Assembly (NCBI RefSeq): GCF_000472425.1
Contig: NZ_AXAI01000011.1
Coordinates: 234,428-298,427, forward strand
From: Bradyrhizobium sp. Tv2a-2
GTDB taxonomy: Bacteria > Pseudomonadota > Alphaproteobacteria > Rhizobiales > Xanthobacteraceae
Length of the DNA: 64,000 nucleotides
Reading direction: 5' to 3'
Shown: piece by piece, positions 1 to 7,850 of the stretch
Numbering within the stretch: position 1 is the first letter of the stretch
How the letters are laid out: each line of letters opens with the position of its first letter
Notes under the pieces: generated by a model
Database searches by the model: none
Seen by the model: the letters and a program-made list of their open reading frames with translations, nothing else
What the model was told of the DNA's origin: nothing
Translations under genes and position numbers: made by a program

Positions 1-232
1 CTTCGAGAGCCCGCAATCCACGATCAACAATTGCTGAATGAGTCAGGTGTTTTATTGCTGAATGTTGCTGGGGTCGCCGAAACGGGCGGGACCGGGATGC
101 GAGCCTGCCCTTCGCAAGGGGCCACAGGCAACGGGCCGTCGATTAAATAATGGAAAGCCCGTGTACAGGTGCTTTGCCGCTGATCTGTTGCGGGATAGCT
201 TTGCGTTCGCGACGGTACGGAGGACCATACCA

Positions 233-484
233 ATGCGCTCTGTGGTGATTGGGGCAGTTGTTCTGGCAATTGCGGCGCTGGGGGGCATACCCGCACAGGC
301 GCAGATGGGCGGTGGCGGCGGCCGGCACCATCAAGGCGGTGACGCGAAGTCCGATCAGAAGAAGCCGCAGGTCGACGAGAAGGCCTACAAGGCCGCGCTT
401 GATCGTATCCCTGAGCCGAAGGAAAAATACGATCCGTGGGGCGGAGCGCGACCTGCCACTCCCGACAGCAAGAAGCCCAAGTGA
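233..484 (+). CDS. Small secreted protein with a DPWG motif
   Basis: An 83-residue protein of unknown function. Residues 1-23 form a signal peptide (hydrophobic stretch VVIGAVVLAIAALGG, then a PAQAQ cleavage region), so it is probably periplasmic. A Gly/His-rich linker follows, then a charged C-terminal half containing YKAALDRIP and DPWG. I chose the ATG at 233 because ACGGAGGA lies just upstream and the signal peptide starts there; the open frame runs further upstream without signal. The C-terminal 30 residues are clearly related to those of the secreted protein at 4138-4479 (YKxxLxxIP, then DPWGxxRxxTP), so the two are paralogues flanking the quinoprotein region. Such proteins occur in Bradyrhizobium without assigned function. 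Confidence 0.7.
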   Translation: MRSVVIGAVVLAIAALGGIPAQAQMGGGGGRHHQGGDAKSDQKKPQVDEKAYKAALDRIPEPKEKYDPWGGARPATPDSKKPK

Positions 485-698
485 GAACAAGGCCCGATCA
501 GCGGCGCATGCGAGCTCGCTGATGGGAGCTGTTGCCGTGTACCTCGCCGTCCGATAGCGCTATCACGCCATCAGTCCCTGCGGGCGGCGCTTCGTCACGC
601 GGGCGCAGCCATTCGCCCCGCCGCCGCTGGACTGAGATGCAGGCGGTGAATTGAATAACGGACTCAATCGCGGGGTATCGAGCGGCGAGTTCCAGGAC

Positions 699-2774
699 AT
701 GATCAATCCATATCGTGTTTTCAGGCGAGGAGAGCCGGCGAGGCGGCGCCGTCACATCGGGGATGGCGGGAGCCTGGCAGCAGCGGGCCTGTTGATCGCG
801 TGCCTGGCGGCGCAGCCTGCACTTGCCTGGGACTATTGGGGCGGCGATGCCGGCGGAACACGCTTTTCGAGCATCGCGCAGATCACGCCCGCGAATGTGA
901 ACAATCTGGTGCGCGCCTGGGAGTTTCACACCGGGGATCTCACGACGCGCCCGGAACCGGCCATGGCGCGCAGCAAGTTCGAGGCGACGCCGCTCCTGGT
1001 CGAGGACAGCCTGATCTTCTGCACGCCGTTCAACGAGGTGGTCGCGCTCGATCCCGGCACGGGCTCGCAGAAATGGCGATTCGATCCAAAAATTTCGACC
1101 GCGCAGCGTCCGGCCAACCGCTTCAACTGCCGCGGTGTCGCCTATTGGGTCGATTCCCAAGCGGCCGACGGCCTAGCCTGCCGCAGCCGCATTTTCACCG
1201 CCACCAACGACGCGCGCATCATCGCGCTCGACGCCAGGGACGGCAGACCTTGCGCAGGTTTTGGCGACAATGGCGAGGTGAGGATCGACGTCGGCATCAA
1301 GCTGCTTTGGCCGGGTGAGTTCCAGTTCACCTCGGCACCGGTGGTGAGCCGCGGCGTGATCGTGGTGGGCTCGTCGATCGCCGACAATGCGCGCGTCGAG
1401 GCGCCGCTCGGTACGGTGCGGGCGTTCGATGCGCGCACCGGAGCGCCGCGCTGGAGCTTTGATCCACTCGAGCATCGCGGCATCGATGCGGGGCACGCGA
1501 ACGTCTGGGCGCCGATCTCGGCGGACGAGGAGCGCGGCCTGGTGTTTCTGCCGACGGGCTCGCCGAGTCCCGATTTCTGGGGCGGCAAGCGACCCGGCAA
1601 TGATGAGCATGCCAATTCGGTGGTGGCGCTCAAGGTCGAGACCGGCGAACTCGCCTGGGCGTTCCAGGCCGTGCATCACGATGTCTGGGATTACGACATG
1701 CCGGCGCAGCCGACGCTTGCGCGGATCGACACCGGCCAGGGCCTGCGCGATGTGGTGATCCAGCCGACCAAGCAGGGCTTTGTGTTCGTGCTCGACCGCG
1801 ACAGCGGGCAGCCGGTCTGGCCGGTCGAGGAGCGCGCGGTGCCACAAGGCGGCGCCGAGGCCGAGGTGCTCTCGCCGACCCAGCCGTTCCCGACTCACGT
1901 GCCGGCCCTGACGCCGCAGCACTTCTCGGCCAACGATATACTGGACTTTCCGCCGATCATCGGCAGTCCGTCTTGTAAGGCAGATCTCGCCAACTTGCGC
2001 AACGACGGGCTTTACACCCCGCCCTCGACGCAAGGTACGCTGGAATTTCCGATGACCGGCGGCGGTGTCAATTGGGGCGGGGTGGCCTTCGATCCCCTCA
2101 ATCAGATCCTCTATGCCAACACGACCAATGCCGTGCACATCATCAAGCTGATGCCGCGTGCGGACGCCGACGGCTTCAAGCCGTCCGCGGGCATCGATTT
2201 TGGGCGGCAGTTGGGGGCGCCCTTTGCGATGACGCGGGTGGTGGCGATGTCGGGGCTCGGGCTGCTTTGTAACAGGCCGCCTTGGGGCACGCTGGTTGCG
2301 ACCGATCTCAAGGCAGGCAAGATCCTGTGGCGGTCGAGCGTCGGTACCACGGAGGATCGTGCGCCGCTTGGGCTTGCCTTCCACTGGGGGACACCACTCG
2401 TCAATGGCGTCGCGGTCACTGCGGGCGGCCTCGTTTTCACTGGCGCGATGGATGCGTATTTGCGCGCCTTCGACGCCAAATCGGGCGAGGAGCTGTGGCA
2501 GGGCCGGCTGCCGGTGCCAGGGGTCGCCAATCCCATGACCTATCTCTGGAAGGGCGAGCAATACGTCGCGATCGCCGCCGGCGGCCATTCCGAAGCCGGG
2601 ACGTCGATCGGCGACGCGCTGGTGGCCTTTCGTCTGGCACGCGAGGGCGAGTCGCCGTCGCTCTGGTCGCGCACCATCGATCGGCCCGGTGGACGCTTCC
2701 TGGCCGGCGCGATCACGGCGCTGCTCGCACTTGTGCTGCTTGCGCTCCTGCTGTGGCGCTGGAGGCGGGCCTAG
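699..2774 (+). CDS. PQQ-dependent (quinoprotein) dehydrogenase, C-terminally anchored
   Basis: A 691-residue beta-propeller quinoprotein related to the glucose/quinate/shikimate dehydrogenase family, which oxidises sugars or alcohols in the periplasm and passes electrons to the respiratory chain. The mature protein opens with WDYWGGDAGGTRFSS and AWEFHTGD, typical of the first propeller blades, and DGRPCAGFGDNGEV is a family signature. An Arg-rich N-terminus and hydrophobic segment ending at PALAW act as a signal peptide. A single C-terminal helix (LAGAITALLALVLLALLLW) followed by Arg residues would anchor it. Classical membrane GDH instead has about five N-terminal helices, which are absent here. 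The substrate cannot be told from sequence. I prefer the ATG at 699; an in-frame TTG at 651 is possible. The stop overlaps that of the convergent PilZ gene. Confidence 0.85.
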   Translation: MINPYRVFRRGEPARRRRHIGDGGSLAAAGLLIACLAAQPALAWDYWGGDAGGTRFSSIAQITPANVNNLVRAWEFHTGDLTTRPEPAMARSKFEATPLLVEDSLIFCTPFNEVVALDPGTGSQKWRFDPKISTAQRPANRFNCRGVAYWVDSQAADGLACRSRIFTATNDARIIALDARDGRPCAGFGDNGEVRIDVGIKLLWPGEFQFTSAPVVSRGVIVVGSSIADNARVEAPLGTVRAFDARTGAPRWSFDPLEHRGIDAGHANVWAPISADEERGLVFLPTGSPSPDFWGGKRPGNDEHANSVVALKVETGELAWAFQAVHHDVWDYDMPAQPTLARIDTGQGLRDVVIQPTKQGFVFVLDRDSGQPVWPVEERAVPQGGAEAEVLSPTQPFPTHVPALTPQHFSANDILDFPPIIGSPSCKADLANLRNDGLYTPPSTQGTLEFPMTGGGVNWGGVAFDPLNQILYANTTNAVHIIKLMPRADADGFKPSAGIDFGRQLGAPFAMTRVVAMSGLGLLCNRPPWGTLVATDLKAGKILWRSSVGTTEDRAPLGLAFHWGTPLVNGVAVTAGGLVFTGAMDAYLRAFDAKSGEELWQGRLPVPGVANPMTYLWKGEQYVAIAAGGHSEAGTSIGDALVAFRLAREGESPSLWSRTIDRPGGRFLAGAITALLALVLLALLLWRWRRA

Positions 2775-3025
2775 TCAAACGCGACGCCGATATGGGTGTT
2801 GTGGGTCCAGACCGGATGGCAACGCCGCCTTAAATGATCGGTGTCGATGAACAGGGTGAGTTGTGCCGGGAGCGCGATCGGGCTCGTCACATCCACGCGC
2901 GCGCCGCCCGGCGAGATGTTGCGCACGGTGCATTCGACGCTGCCGCCGCCGTTGAACGCCAGCCTGCCGCCCTTGAAGACGCGGTGTCTGGCATGGATTC
3001 GTTTCTCGACAAAATCTTCACTCAT
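2771..3025 (-). CDS. PilZ domain protein
   Basis: An 84-residue single-domain PilZ protein, a family that binds cyclic di-GMP and controls motility, polysaccharide production or surface behaviour. The N-terminal arginine motif (KRIHARHRV, residues 8-16) and the N-I-S-P-G-G motif near residues 37-42 match the two c-di-GMP contact motifs (RxxxR and [D/N]xSxxG). No partner domain is fused, so it probably acts by binding another protein. It is convergent with the quinoprotein dehydrogenase; the two stop codons share the palindrome CTAG. A palindrome with two GANTC sites lies about 130 bp upstream. Confidence 0.85.
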   Translation of the reverse strand: MSEDFVEKRIHARHRVFKGGRLAFNGGGSVECTVRNISPGGARVDVTSPIALPAQLTLFIDTDHLRRRCHPVWTHNTHIGVAFD

Positions 3026-3385
3026 GACTTTCGCTCGCTAGCCTGGCTTTGCTGATCGACTGGCGTGGCCGATAGCTTTCCAGTTCCTCAAGCTCACGAG
3101 CCTAGTTTGAACGAATTGCAGACGACTAAAGATTGACCGGTCCGGGAGGGGGTATCGATTCAGAATCGATTTACCAAGACGGGGAACCCCTTCCCAAATG
3201 TGAAGGTGCCCTCTGCTTGTGATTTGGTTCATGACCGGCGCGGTCGCGCCGGCACCAACTGCCGACCCTGTTCCCCTCACGCGCCCCTTACCAACGCGGC
3301 GCCGAGGAAATCCGCGGCAAGTAATCCGCCGGTCCCGGCATTCGGCCCGCCTCGCCGTCAGGGTCGGTGCTGGCCTTGCTGTTGC
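3026..3385. other. Intergenic region between PilZ and thioesterase genes
   Basis: I find no convincing gene in these 360 bases; the open frames are short, carry no ribosome binding site and encode low-complexity Arg/Pro/Ala sequence. The region holds the PilZ promoter, including the palindrome at 3154-3170, and the downstream side of the leftward thioesterase gene. Confidence 0.5.
3154..3170. promoter_or_regulatory. 17-bp palindrome with two GANTC sites upstream of PilZ
   Basis: ATCGATT-CAG-AATCGAT is a perfect inverted repeat with a 3-bp centre. It contains GATTC and GAATC one base apart, both matching GANTC, the target of the alphaproteobacterial cell-cycle methylase CcrM. It lies about 130 bp upstream of the PilZ start and may be part of its control region. 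No factor can be assigned. Confidence 0.35.
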
Positions 3386-3847
3386 TCACAGCATCGCAAA
3401 GGCGCTCGAGACCATCGCCACCGGCTTGTTGTCGGTGGCGGAGAGCAGCGTGACGCGGCCGAAGCTCATGGTGCGGCCGAGCCGCACCACGCGGGCATCC
3501 GCCAGCACGTCGGCGGAGGCGACCGCGCGCATGAAATGTGTGGTCTGGTCGACGGTCGTCATCGGGCGGTAGCCGCGGTTGGCGGCAAGGATCGCGATCA
3601 CCATGGCGGTGTCGGCAAGCGCCATCAGCGCCTGGCCGCAGACCACGCCTCCATGCCGGCACAGCCGCTCGGAAAAGGCCATGCGCAGCAGCGCGCCGGG
3701 CTGCCAGTCGGCGACAGGGGCGGGCGGCTCATGGTCGATCGCCTCGACGGAAAGCCCGAGATCCTGCACCCAGGGCGCGAACACCTCACCCAACACCCGT
3801 CGCGCCTCGTCGATGCCGAACGCGTGTGTCTCCTGTTGTTGCTGCAT
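3386..3847 (-). CDS. PaaI-type hotdog thioesterase
   Basis: A 153-residue hotdog-fold protein of the acyl-CoA thioesterase (PaaI/4HBT) group, which hydrolyses acyl- or aryl-CoA in the cytoplasm. The family signature is visible in RLCRHGGVVCGQALMALADT (central helix with the GG turn) and in TTVDQTTHFMRAV, the strand following it. I set the start at 3847 (MQQQQETHAFG) because GGGAGGAGC lies directly upstream; the reading frame continues upstream but that part is low-complexity and overlaps the divergent gene at 4138. The substrate is unknown and there is no operon partner. A second hotdog protein is at 36056-36529. Confidence 0.75.
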   Translation of the reverse strand: MQQQQETHAFGIDEARRVLGEVFAPWVQDLGLSVEAIDHEPPAPVADWQPGALLRMAFSERLCRHGGVVCGQALMALADTAMVIAILAANRGYRPMTTVDQTTHFMRAVASADVLADARVVRLGRTMSFGRVTLLSATDNKPVAMVSSAFAML

Positions 3848-4137
3848 GAACGAAGCTCCTCCCAAGCCGCCAGTTTCATTGCGTGACTTTAAGATTTGGC
3901 GCGCCCAAGGGAACCCCGCTTCGGCTTGAAAATGCCGGACTTGGGCGACTATCCTGTGTGGGCGGGATGACCGCTTGGGGAGTGGGTACGAGGATGGCGC
4001 GGCGGTGGATCGTGGTGTTCGGCATGATCGCGCTCGCCGAAGTCCTGCCGGTCGGATCACATCTGAGGGCCGGCCTGCGGAACGCTTGGCTGCGCCGCCA
4101 TTGCGGTGGTATACGGCAGCAAAAAGGGGAGCCTTCA

Positions 4138-4479
4138 ATGAAATCTGTTCGCGTCTCCGCCGCTGCGCTTGCGCTGCTCGCGATCCCGACCACCGGCACA
4201 TTCCTGGCGCGTCCGGCTCATGCGCAGGGGCAGATGCCCAATATCAACCTCATTCCGGAACTCCAGTCCAAGAGCCCGGAAGAGAAGGAAGCGGATGAGG
4301 CGCGGGACAAGGCCTATAAGGAATCGCTCAGGAAGATCCCCGACGCCAAGGCCTCCAGCGATCCCTGGGGCACCGTGCGCGCCGATACGCCCAAGAGCGT
4401 GCCAAACAGCGCGACGGCGCCGAGCTCAAAATCGACCGCCGCAACCAAGAAAACCAAAACCGGCAGCAGCGCCAACTGA
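4138..4479 (+). CDS. Small secreted protein, paralogue of the one at 233
   Basis: A 113-residue protein with a signal peptide (MKSVRVSAAALALLAIPTTG, cleavage near AHAQ), a charged middle and a Ser/Thr/Lys-rich tail. The core KAYKESLRKIP followed by DPWGTVRADTP aligns with KAYKAALDRIP and DPWGGARPATP of the protein at 233-484, so the two share a conserved secreted module of about 30 residues. The start at 4138 follows AAGGGGAG and begins the signal peptide. Function unknown; probably periplasmic and largely unstructured outside the core. Confidence 0.7.
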   Translation: MKSVRVSAAALALLAIPTTGTFLARPAHAQGQMPNINLIPELQSKSPEEKEADEARDKAYKESLRKIPDAKASSDPWGTVRADTPKSVPNSATAPSSKSTAATKKTKTGSSAN

Positions 4480-4551
4480 CGGCGCCGGACTCCAACTCCG
4501 CACCCGGCAGGCCTATATTGAGCGGGTGGTATCTGCTCACGGAGTTGCGGC

Positions 4552-4782
4552 ATGGCCTCGTCGCCGCGCGATCTTGCCAGCCGAATGGCCGGACGGCGAA
4601 AGCCGGACGACGGCTATGTGCGCGAGACCTTCACGCTGCCGCGCGAGAAGGCGCGCCTGACCGCGCGCGACTTCCTCTCCCGATATCCCAAGGCTGGCTA
4701 TATGACCGCGGTCGAAAGCTGGCGTGAACTGCCGGGCGACGAGATCGAATTCACCATGCGTCGCCTGCGCAGCGCCGACTGA
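4552..4782 (+). CDS. Conserved small protein of unknown function
   Basis: A 76-residue, charged, cytoplasmic protein with no membrane segment and no motif I recognise. The sequence is coherent (VRETFTLPREKARLTARDF, then a tail ending in IEFTMRRLRSAD), with the strong GC third-position bias of the neighbouring genes. ACGGAG precedes the ATG at 4552. It stands alone between the secreted DPWG protein and a run of leftward small genes. Confidence 0.55.
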   Translation: MASSPRDLASRMAGRRKPDDGYVRETFTLPREKARLTARDFLSRYPKAGYMTAVESWRELPGDEIEFTMRRLRSAD

Positions 4783-4872
4783 TCAGTCGACGAACGGCGC
4801 ATGATTTTTGCAGCCGTCGCCTGACGCATCGGAAGGGCTTGGCGTTTCAAAGGGGCTCGCGCATCAAATCCG

Positions 4873-5058
4873 CTACTCGGGATGCTCCTGGTCGCCCAGC
4901 AGCCTGCCGGTCCTGCGGTTGATGAAATGCAGCCGCGTGCAAGCCTTGCAGACCACCGTTTCGTAGCTGCATTGCGCATCGTCCGGTCCGACCTCGTCGG
5001 CCAGCCAGTGCTGCACGTTCAATGCCGTCCGGGGGCAGCGAAAAAGGACGTTACCCAT
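4873..5058 (-). CDS. Small cysteine-rich protein, probable zinc-binding
   Basis: A 61-residue protein beginning MGNVLFRCPRTALNVQHW. It has Cys residues in CPRT, a central QCSYETVVC stretch and C-x-x-C in VCKACTRLHFIN, consistent with a small zinc ribbon. I chose the ATG at 5058 because the part upstream in the frame lacks protein-like composition; an ATG at 5094 is the alternative. Related orphan proteins (CPxTG.. then VxCxxCxxxHFIN) are common in Bradyrhizobium. Function unknown. Confidence 0.6.
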   Translation of the reverse strand: MGNVLFRCPRTALNVQHWLADEVGPDDAQCSYETVVCKACTRLHFINRRTGRLLGDQEHPE

Positions 5059-5191
5059 CGTGCCCTGCTGTCTGGCAGTTCTTGTGAAGGACATGTTGAT
5101 CTCGATCAACGCGCCCAAACCAAGCCGCTCCCGATTTCCCGAAATGTGGGGGATTGTTTGGGCTACAAACCGATCCGATCGCGCTTCGAGT

Positions 5192-5425
5192 CTAGTCGAG
5201 CGTCTCGGCCACGATGCGAATGCGGAACACCGGCTGCTTCTGCTCGTCCAGCATTTCCATGTGCCATTCGGAGTTTTCGCGAAGCTTGCGAGAAATGCCG
5301 CCGGCAATATCGGCGCAGACATTGGTCAATTCTTTCCAGGCCTCGGCACGGTCGGCACATTCGCTGCCGATGTCGGAGGCGCCGGAGTAGCGGCCGTTGC
5401 GGATACGAAAGAAATAAAGGGACAT
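5192..5425 (-). CDS. DUF6894-like small protein
   Basis: A 77-residue protein with the layout of the DUF6894 family of Rhizobiales orphans: an N-terminal MSLYFFRIRNGRYSG strand pair, a central helix rich in Ala and Glu, and a C-terminal strand (QPVFRIRIVAETLD). Family members are small and cytoplasmic, with no known role. ATG 5425 is preferred over the GTG at 5449 because family members usually begin with this short aromatic strand. It belongs to a run of leftward small genes with no shared function evident. Confidence 0.6.
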   Translation of the reverse strand: MSLYFFRIRNGRYSGASDIGSECADRAEAWKELTNVCADIAGGISRKLRENSEWHMEMLDEQKQPVFRIRIVAETLD

Positions 5426-5592
5426 GACGAGAAACCGTCGCGCAACCACAAGACAAAATATCGCTTACCTGAAGTATCAATGGTGGCTCAAACAGCGAAC
5501 GGTGCAAATTCCGGGAGACTACGGCTCCATGCTGCACGAGGTAATCCGATCCCTCTTGCGCGATGCACTGAGCGCGTTGCTCCCTTGCATTT

Positions 5593-5787
5593 TCATTCGC
5601 TCTCGGTGATCCGAACGAGCCCGTCGCCGGTGACGATCGGACCCTGATCCGTGAGCGTCAGACAGCCGAGCGTCAACAGCTTGTTGAGATGATCGGCGGG
5701 AATGTTCGCCTCCGGCCCGCTCACCGCGACCTCGAGCAGGGAGGCGAATTCTTCAGGCGTCAGAAGTTTCGGCGCATGGACGATCAT
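5593..5787 (-). CDS. Small hypothetical protein
   Basis: A 64-residue protein (MIVHAPKLLTPEEFASLLEV...) with an acidic helix, then LNKLLTLGCLTLTDQGPIVTGDG. The last part resembles the wing of a winged-helix fold, but the protein is too short to classify. Composition and codon use are protein-like. Function unknown. Confidence 0.45.
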   Translation of the reverse strand: MIVHAPKLLTPEEFASLLEVAVSGPEANIPADHLNKLLTLGCLTLTDQGPIVTGDGLVRITESE

Positions 5788-6024
5788 TTACGCAACTCGC
5801 GGTTGGGGCAGAAAACTATCGCCAGGTTCTGGATGTGAGTGATTTGCGATGTGGAAGCAGCATGCGCCGCCGACGCGGAGAGGTCGAGAGGGAAGCGGGA
5901 TGTCGTTGCGGAAGGATTACAGAAGCACTGCATGCAAGCTGCGCGATGGTCGTCGCAGCGCGGGTCGGAGCTGGCAATGCTTACGTCCACCTCGGTGGTC
6001 GTCGCCCGAACTGCGATCCCGTTG

Positions 6025-6222
6025 TCAGCCCGCGTAGTCAGTGGGTGCGGCCATTTTCTTCAACTCGCGGTCGATGCGTGACTGTACCCGACGCACAGCG
6101 AGCAGGTCGATCTTGGTTTCGGTTTTGCCGGTCTTGATCTCGTCACCAATCCTGAACTGCCACTTCCAGACTCCGGGGACTGTGGTCATGGTGAGGGTAT
6201 ATTCTACGCCCCTGTAGTTCAT
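6025..6222 (-). CDS. Small conserved protein (MNYRGVEYTLT type)
   Basis: A 65-residue basic protein beginning MNYRGVEYTLTMTTVPGVWK, with a strand-rich first half containing WKWQFRIGD and a Lys/Arg-rich helical second half. I chose ATG 6222 because GGAG lies seven bases upstream; the frame continues a further 12 codons without signal. It resembles a family of short Bradyrhizobium orphans in which the VWKWQF stretch is conserved. Function unknown. Confidence 0.6.
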   Translation of the reverse strand: MNYRGVEYTLTMTTVPGVWKWQFRIGDEIKTGKTETKIDLLAVRRVQSRIDRELKKMAAPTDYAG

Positions 6223-6396
6223 GGCAGATCTCCGCCGCGATTTCGCCAACGCCAACATGGCTCAATAGTCGAGATTAACTCCTCCGGACGGCGAATATAC
6301 CATCATCCCCTTGAAAGTAAGCCGCTTTTGCGGGCAGTGCTGGAACCGCGGGGATCGATGCGAGAAGGGGCGGTGCGACTGGCGCCGGTTCGCGCT

Positions 6397-6582
6397 TTAG
6401 TCGAACAATTTTTCCGGAGCAACGGTAAGTCGATAGATAATGTCCGTCGAGCCGTCGGAGGTTTCGAGCAGACGATCGCAGAGCGGGCAACGGAACTCGC
6501 CTGCATGACCCTTGCGGGAGCTCAGCTCAATCCGGCGGATGCCGGCCTTGCACTCGGGGCAGATGATGTCGCCTTTTCGCAT
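6397..6582 (-). CDS. Small zinc-ribbon protein
   Basis: A 61-residue protein with two C-x-x-C knuckles, ICPEC near residue 10 and FRCPLC near residue 30, separated by RRIELSSRKGHAGE. This is a compact zinc ribbon. The tail (DGSTDIIYRLTVAPEKLFD) matches small Rhizobiales zinc-ribbon orphans. The ATG at 6582 gives the usual length; an upstream TTG at 6660 would add 26 residues. The opposite strand carries a longer open frame that lacks protein-like features. Function unknown, possibly regulatory. Confidence 0.65.
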   Translation of the reverse strand: MRKGDIICPECKAGIRRIELSSRKGHAGEFRCPLCDRLLETSDGSTDIIYRLTVAPEKLFD

Positions 6583-6862
6583 GGAGCAATTATGCGTGGC
6601 CTCGTTGACCGTTCCACGACAGAGGAGCTCGCTCGCGTCTTGTTGACTGAAGTCCGTCAACGAGCCGGCTGCCTTCGTTCGCTAACGGAACTTTGTTCTC
6701 GGTGGGAGAACTACGGAGCAAAAAGCGCGAAAGAGCAGTGGAAAATCAACCATCTCGCGCAACCCTAGCGGCCAGTATTGCGTTGGTAGCGCTGCAGGCA
6801 CGATGCACGAAGAGCTGTAAGGCGCAGCGGCTTCCCGGCTGCATCGGCCTATAGGATGAGAG

Positions 6863-7039
6863 ATGAAGCTGACCGATCTGTTTTGGCGTGACAGAAAGCG
6901 CGCCGACCGTCCCGACCACATCCCGGCGCCGGCGCGTCGCGGCAATGACGGGGCTGATCGCTCCAGCATGGCCGAGCTGGTCCGGCTTCTCAGGGAAGCC
7001 GACGACGCGCAAAAGAACGGTGGCCACCGGCCCGCGTGA
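6863..7039 (+). CDS. Small charged hypothetical protein
   Basis: A 58-residue open frame beginning MKLTDLFWRDRKRADRPDHI, with the helix SSMAELVRLLREADDAQKN at the C-terminal end. AGGATGAGAG lies immediately upstream and gives a good ribosome binding site. There is no membrane segment or known domain. The regular heptad-like helix supports a real gene, but the length leaves doubt. Confidence 0.45.
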   Translation: MKLTDLFWRDRKRADRPDHIPAPARRGNDGADRSSMAELVRLLREADDAQKNGGHRPA

Positions 7040-7051
7040 TCAGGCTTGGTC

Positions 7052-7156
7052 TCATTTGGGCGCGGCCAGAAACGTCTCGTCGGGCTCGCATCGGCTGCAG
7101 GCAAAGGTGAGTTTCTTCAGCCTTCGCTTGTGAGGCGCAAGAAGAGCAGGCTGCAT
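7052..7156 (-). CDS. Very small CxxC protein
   Basis: A 34-residue frame beginning MQPALLAPHKRRLKKLTFAC and ending with a CSRC knuckle and PDETF. Very short Bradyrhizobium proteins with a basic stretch followed by FxCSRCxPDETF are familiar to me, which is the main support. The same frame is open upstream and contains further Cys residues (CPDQGCNHPC), so the true start could be earlier. Function unknown. Confidence 0.4.
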   Translation of the reverse strand: MQPALLAPHKRRLKKLTFACSRCEPDETFLAAPK

Positions 7157-7344
7157 CTCGACGCCGCGATGTGAACAGGGATGGTTGCAGCCCTGGTCCG
7201 GGCACAGTTCGGTGTCGGGCGATAAATTTGCATCGGATTCTTCCTCAGCAAAGAAGACACGACGCAGAACGCCACTTGGCTCGTCGGAGTTTCCCGCGCG
7301 GATTCGAATTGTGATTCGCGCGCGACAAACGCTAGGCGTTTGCG

Positions 7345-7412
7345 CGGAGATCATGCTCAATCAGAAACCTGAAGCGCGATGACGGTTCGACCTGATCTCA
7401 TCGCGCTTCAGG
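7345..7412 (-). repeat. Bradyrhizobium-type palindromic intergenic element (partial copy)
   Basis: CCTGAAGCGCGATGA at 7368-7382 is the exact reverse complement of 7398-7412, giving a 15-bp stem with a 15-base loop. The adjoining GATCATGCTC shows that this is an inverted, partial copy of the element at 62931-63026. Its right arm overlaps the stop codon of the small gene at 7408-7602. Confidence 0.6.
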
Positions 7413-7602
7413 TCGTGTCGTCGTTCTCGACGTCGGGAGGATATGGGCTGGGATCAGGCCGGGACGAAGCGCGTTCGTCGGCCTGCGACTTCAGCTGGGA
7501 GGCCCGCTCAACCAGCGCCGCGGCAAGCCGCGGATTCGAGGTCGAGTTGGCAAATCTGAGCAGCGCCGCGGCTTGGCGGGTGAGATATAATATTCCGGGC
7601 AC
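7408..7602 (-). CDS. Small helical hypothetical protein
   Basis: A 64-residue protein, MPGILYLTRQAAALLRFANS... then PRLAAALVERASQLKSQADE, forming two amphipathic helices and a disordered Pro-rich acidic tail. Similar helical orphans are widespread in Bradyrhizobium. The stop codon lies inside the right arm of a palindromic repeat, so the element may have supplied the 3' end of the gene. Function unknown. Confidence 0.55.
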   Translation of the reverse strand: MPGILYLTRQAAALLRFANSTSNPRLAAALVERASQLKSQADERASSRPDPSPYPPDVENDDTT

Positions 7603-7733
7603 GATGGAACGGTTCCCCAGAGTCGAGATGTCCGGGTGCGGTGCACCTTGAGAACATCACGCGTGAAGCACGATTTCGTTCCAATGCTCCTTGTTCACAA
7701 AATGCAAAAGACAGACGGTTCCCGAGGGGTCAC

Positions 7734-7850
7734 TCAGTTTGCGGCGAGGAAGGCAATTGTCAGTGCCATCAGCCACGCGACAATCACCAGCGAAGCCACG
7801 GCGCCTGCCGTGATCTGAGCCTTTTCCTTGAGCGTGGTGGGGTGATCCAT
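7734..7850 (-). CDS. Putative 38-residue membrane protein
   Basis: A short frame beginning MDHPTTLKEKAQITAG, followed by a single transmembrane helix (AVASLVIVAWLMALTIAFLA) and a two-residue tail. The charged start and clean hydrophobic helix fit a small inner-membrane protein. No clear ribosome binding site was seen, so confidence is modest. Confidence 0.4.
   Translation of the reverse strand: MDHPTTLKEKAQITAGAVASLVIVAWLMALTIAFLAAN

Noticed and set aside
1173..2588. 471-codon leftward open frame
   Set aside because: It lies opposite the quinoprotein gene, has Arg/His/Gly-rich composition caused by reading GC-rich codons backwards, and shows no domain.
6328..6768. 146-residue rightward frame
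   Set aside because: It is opposite a convincing zinc-ribbon protein with two CxxC knuckles and has no ribosome binding site.
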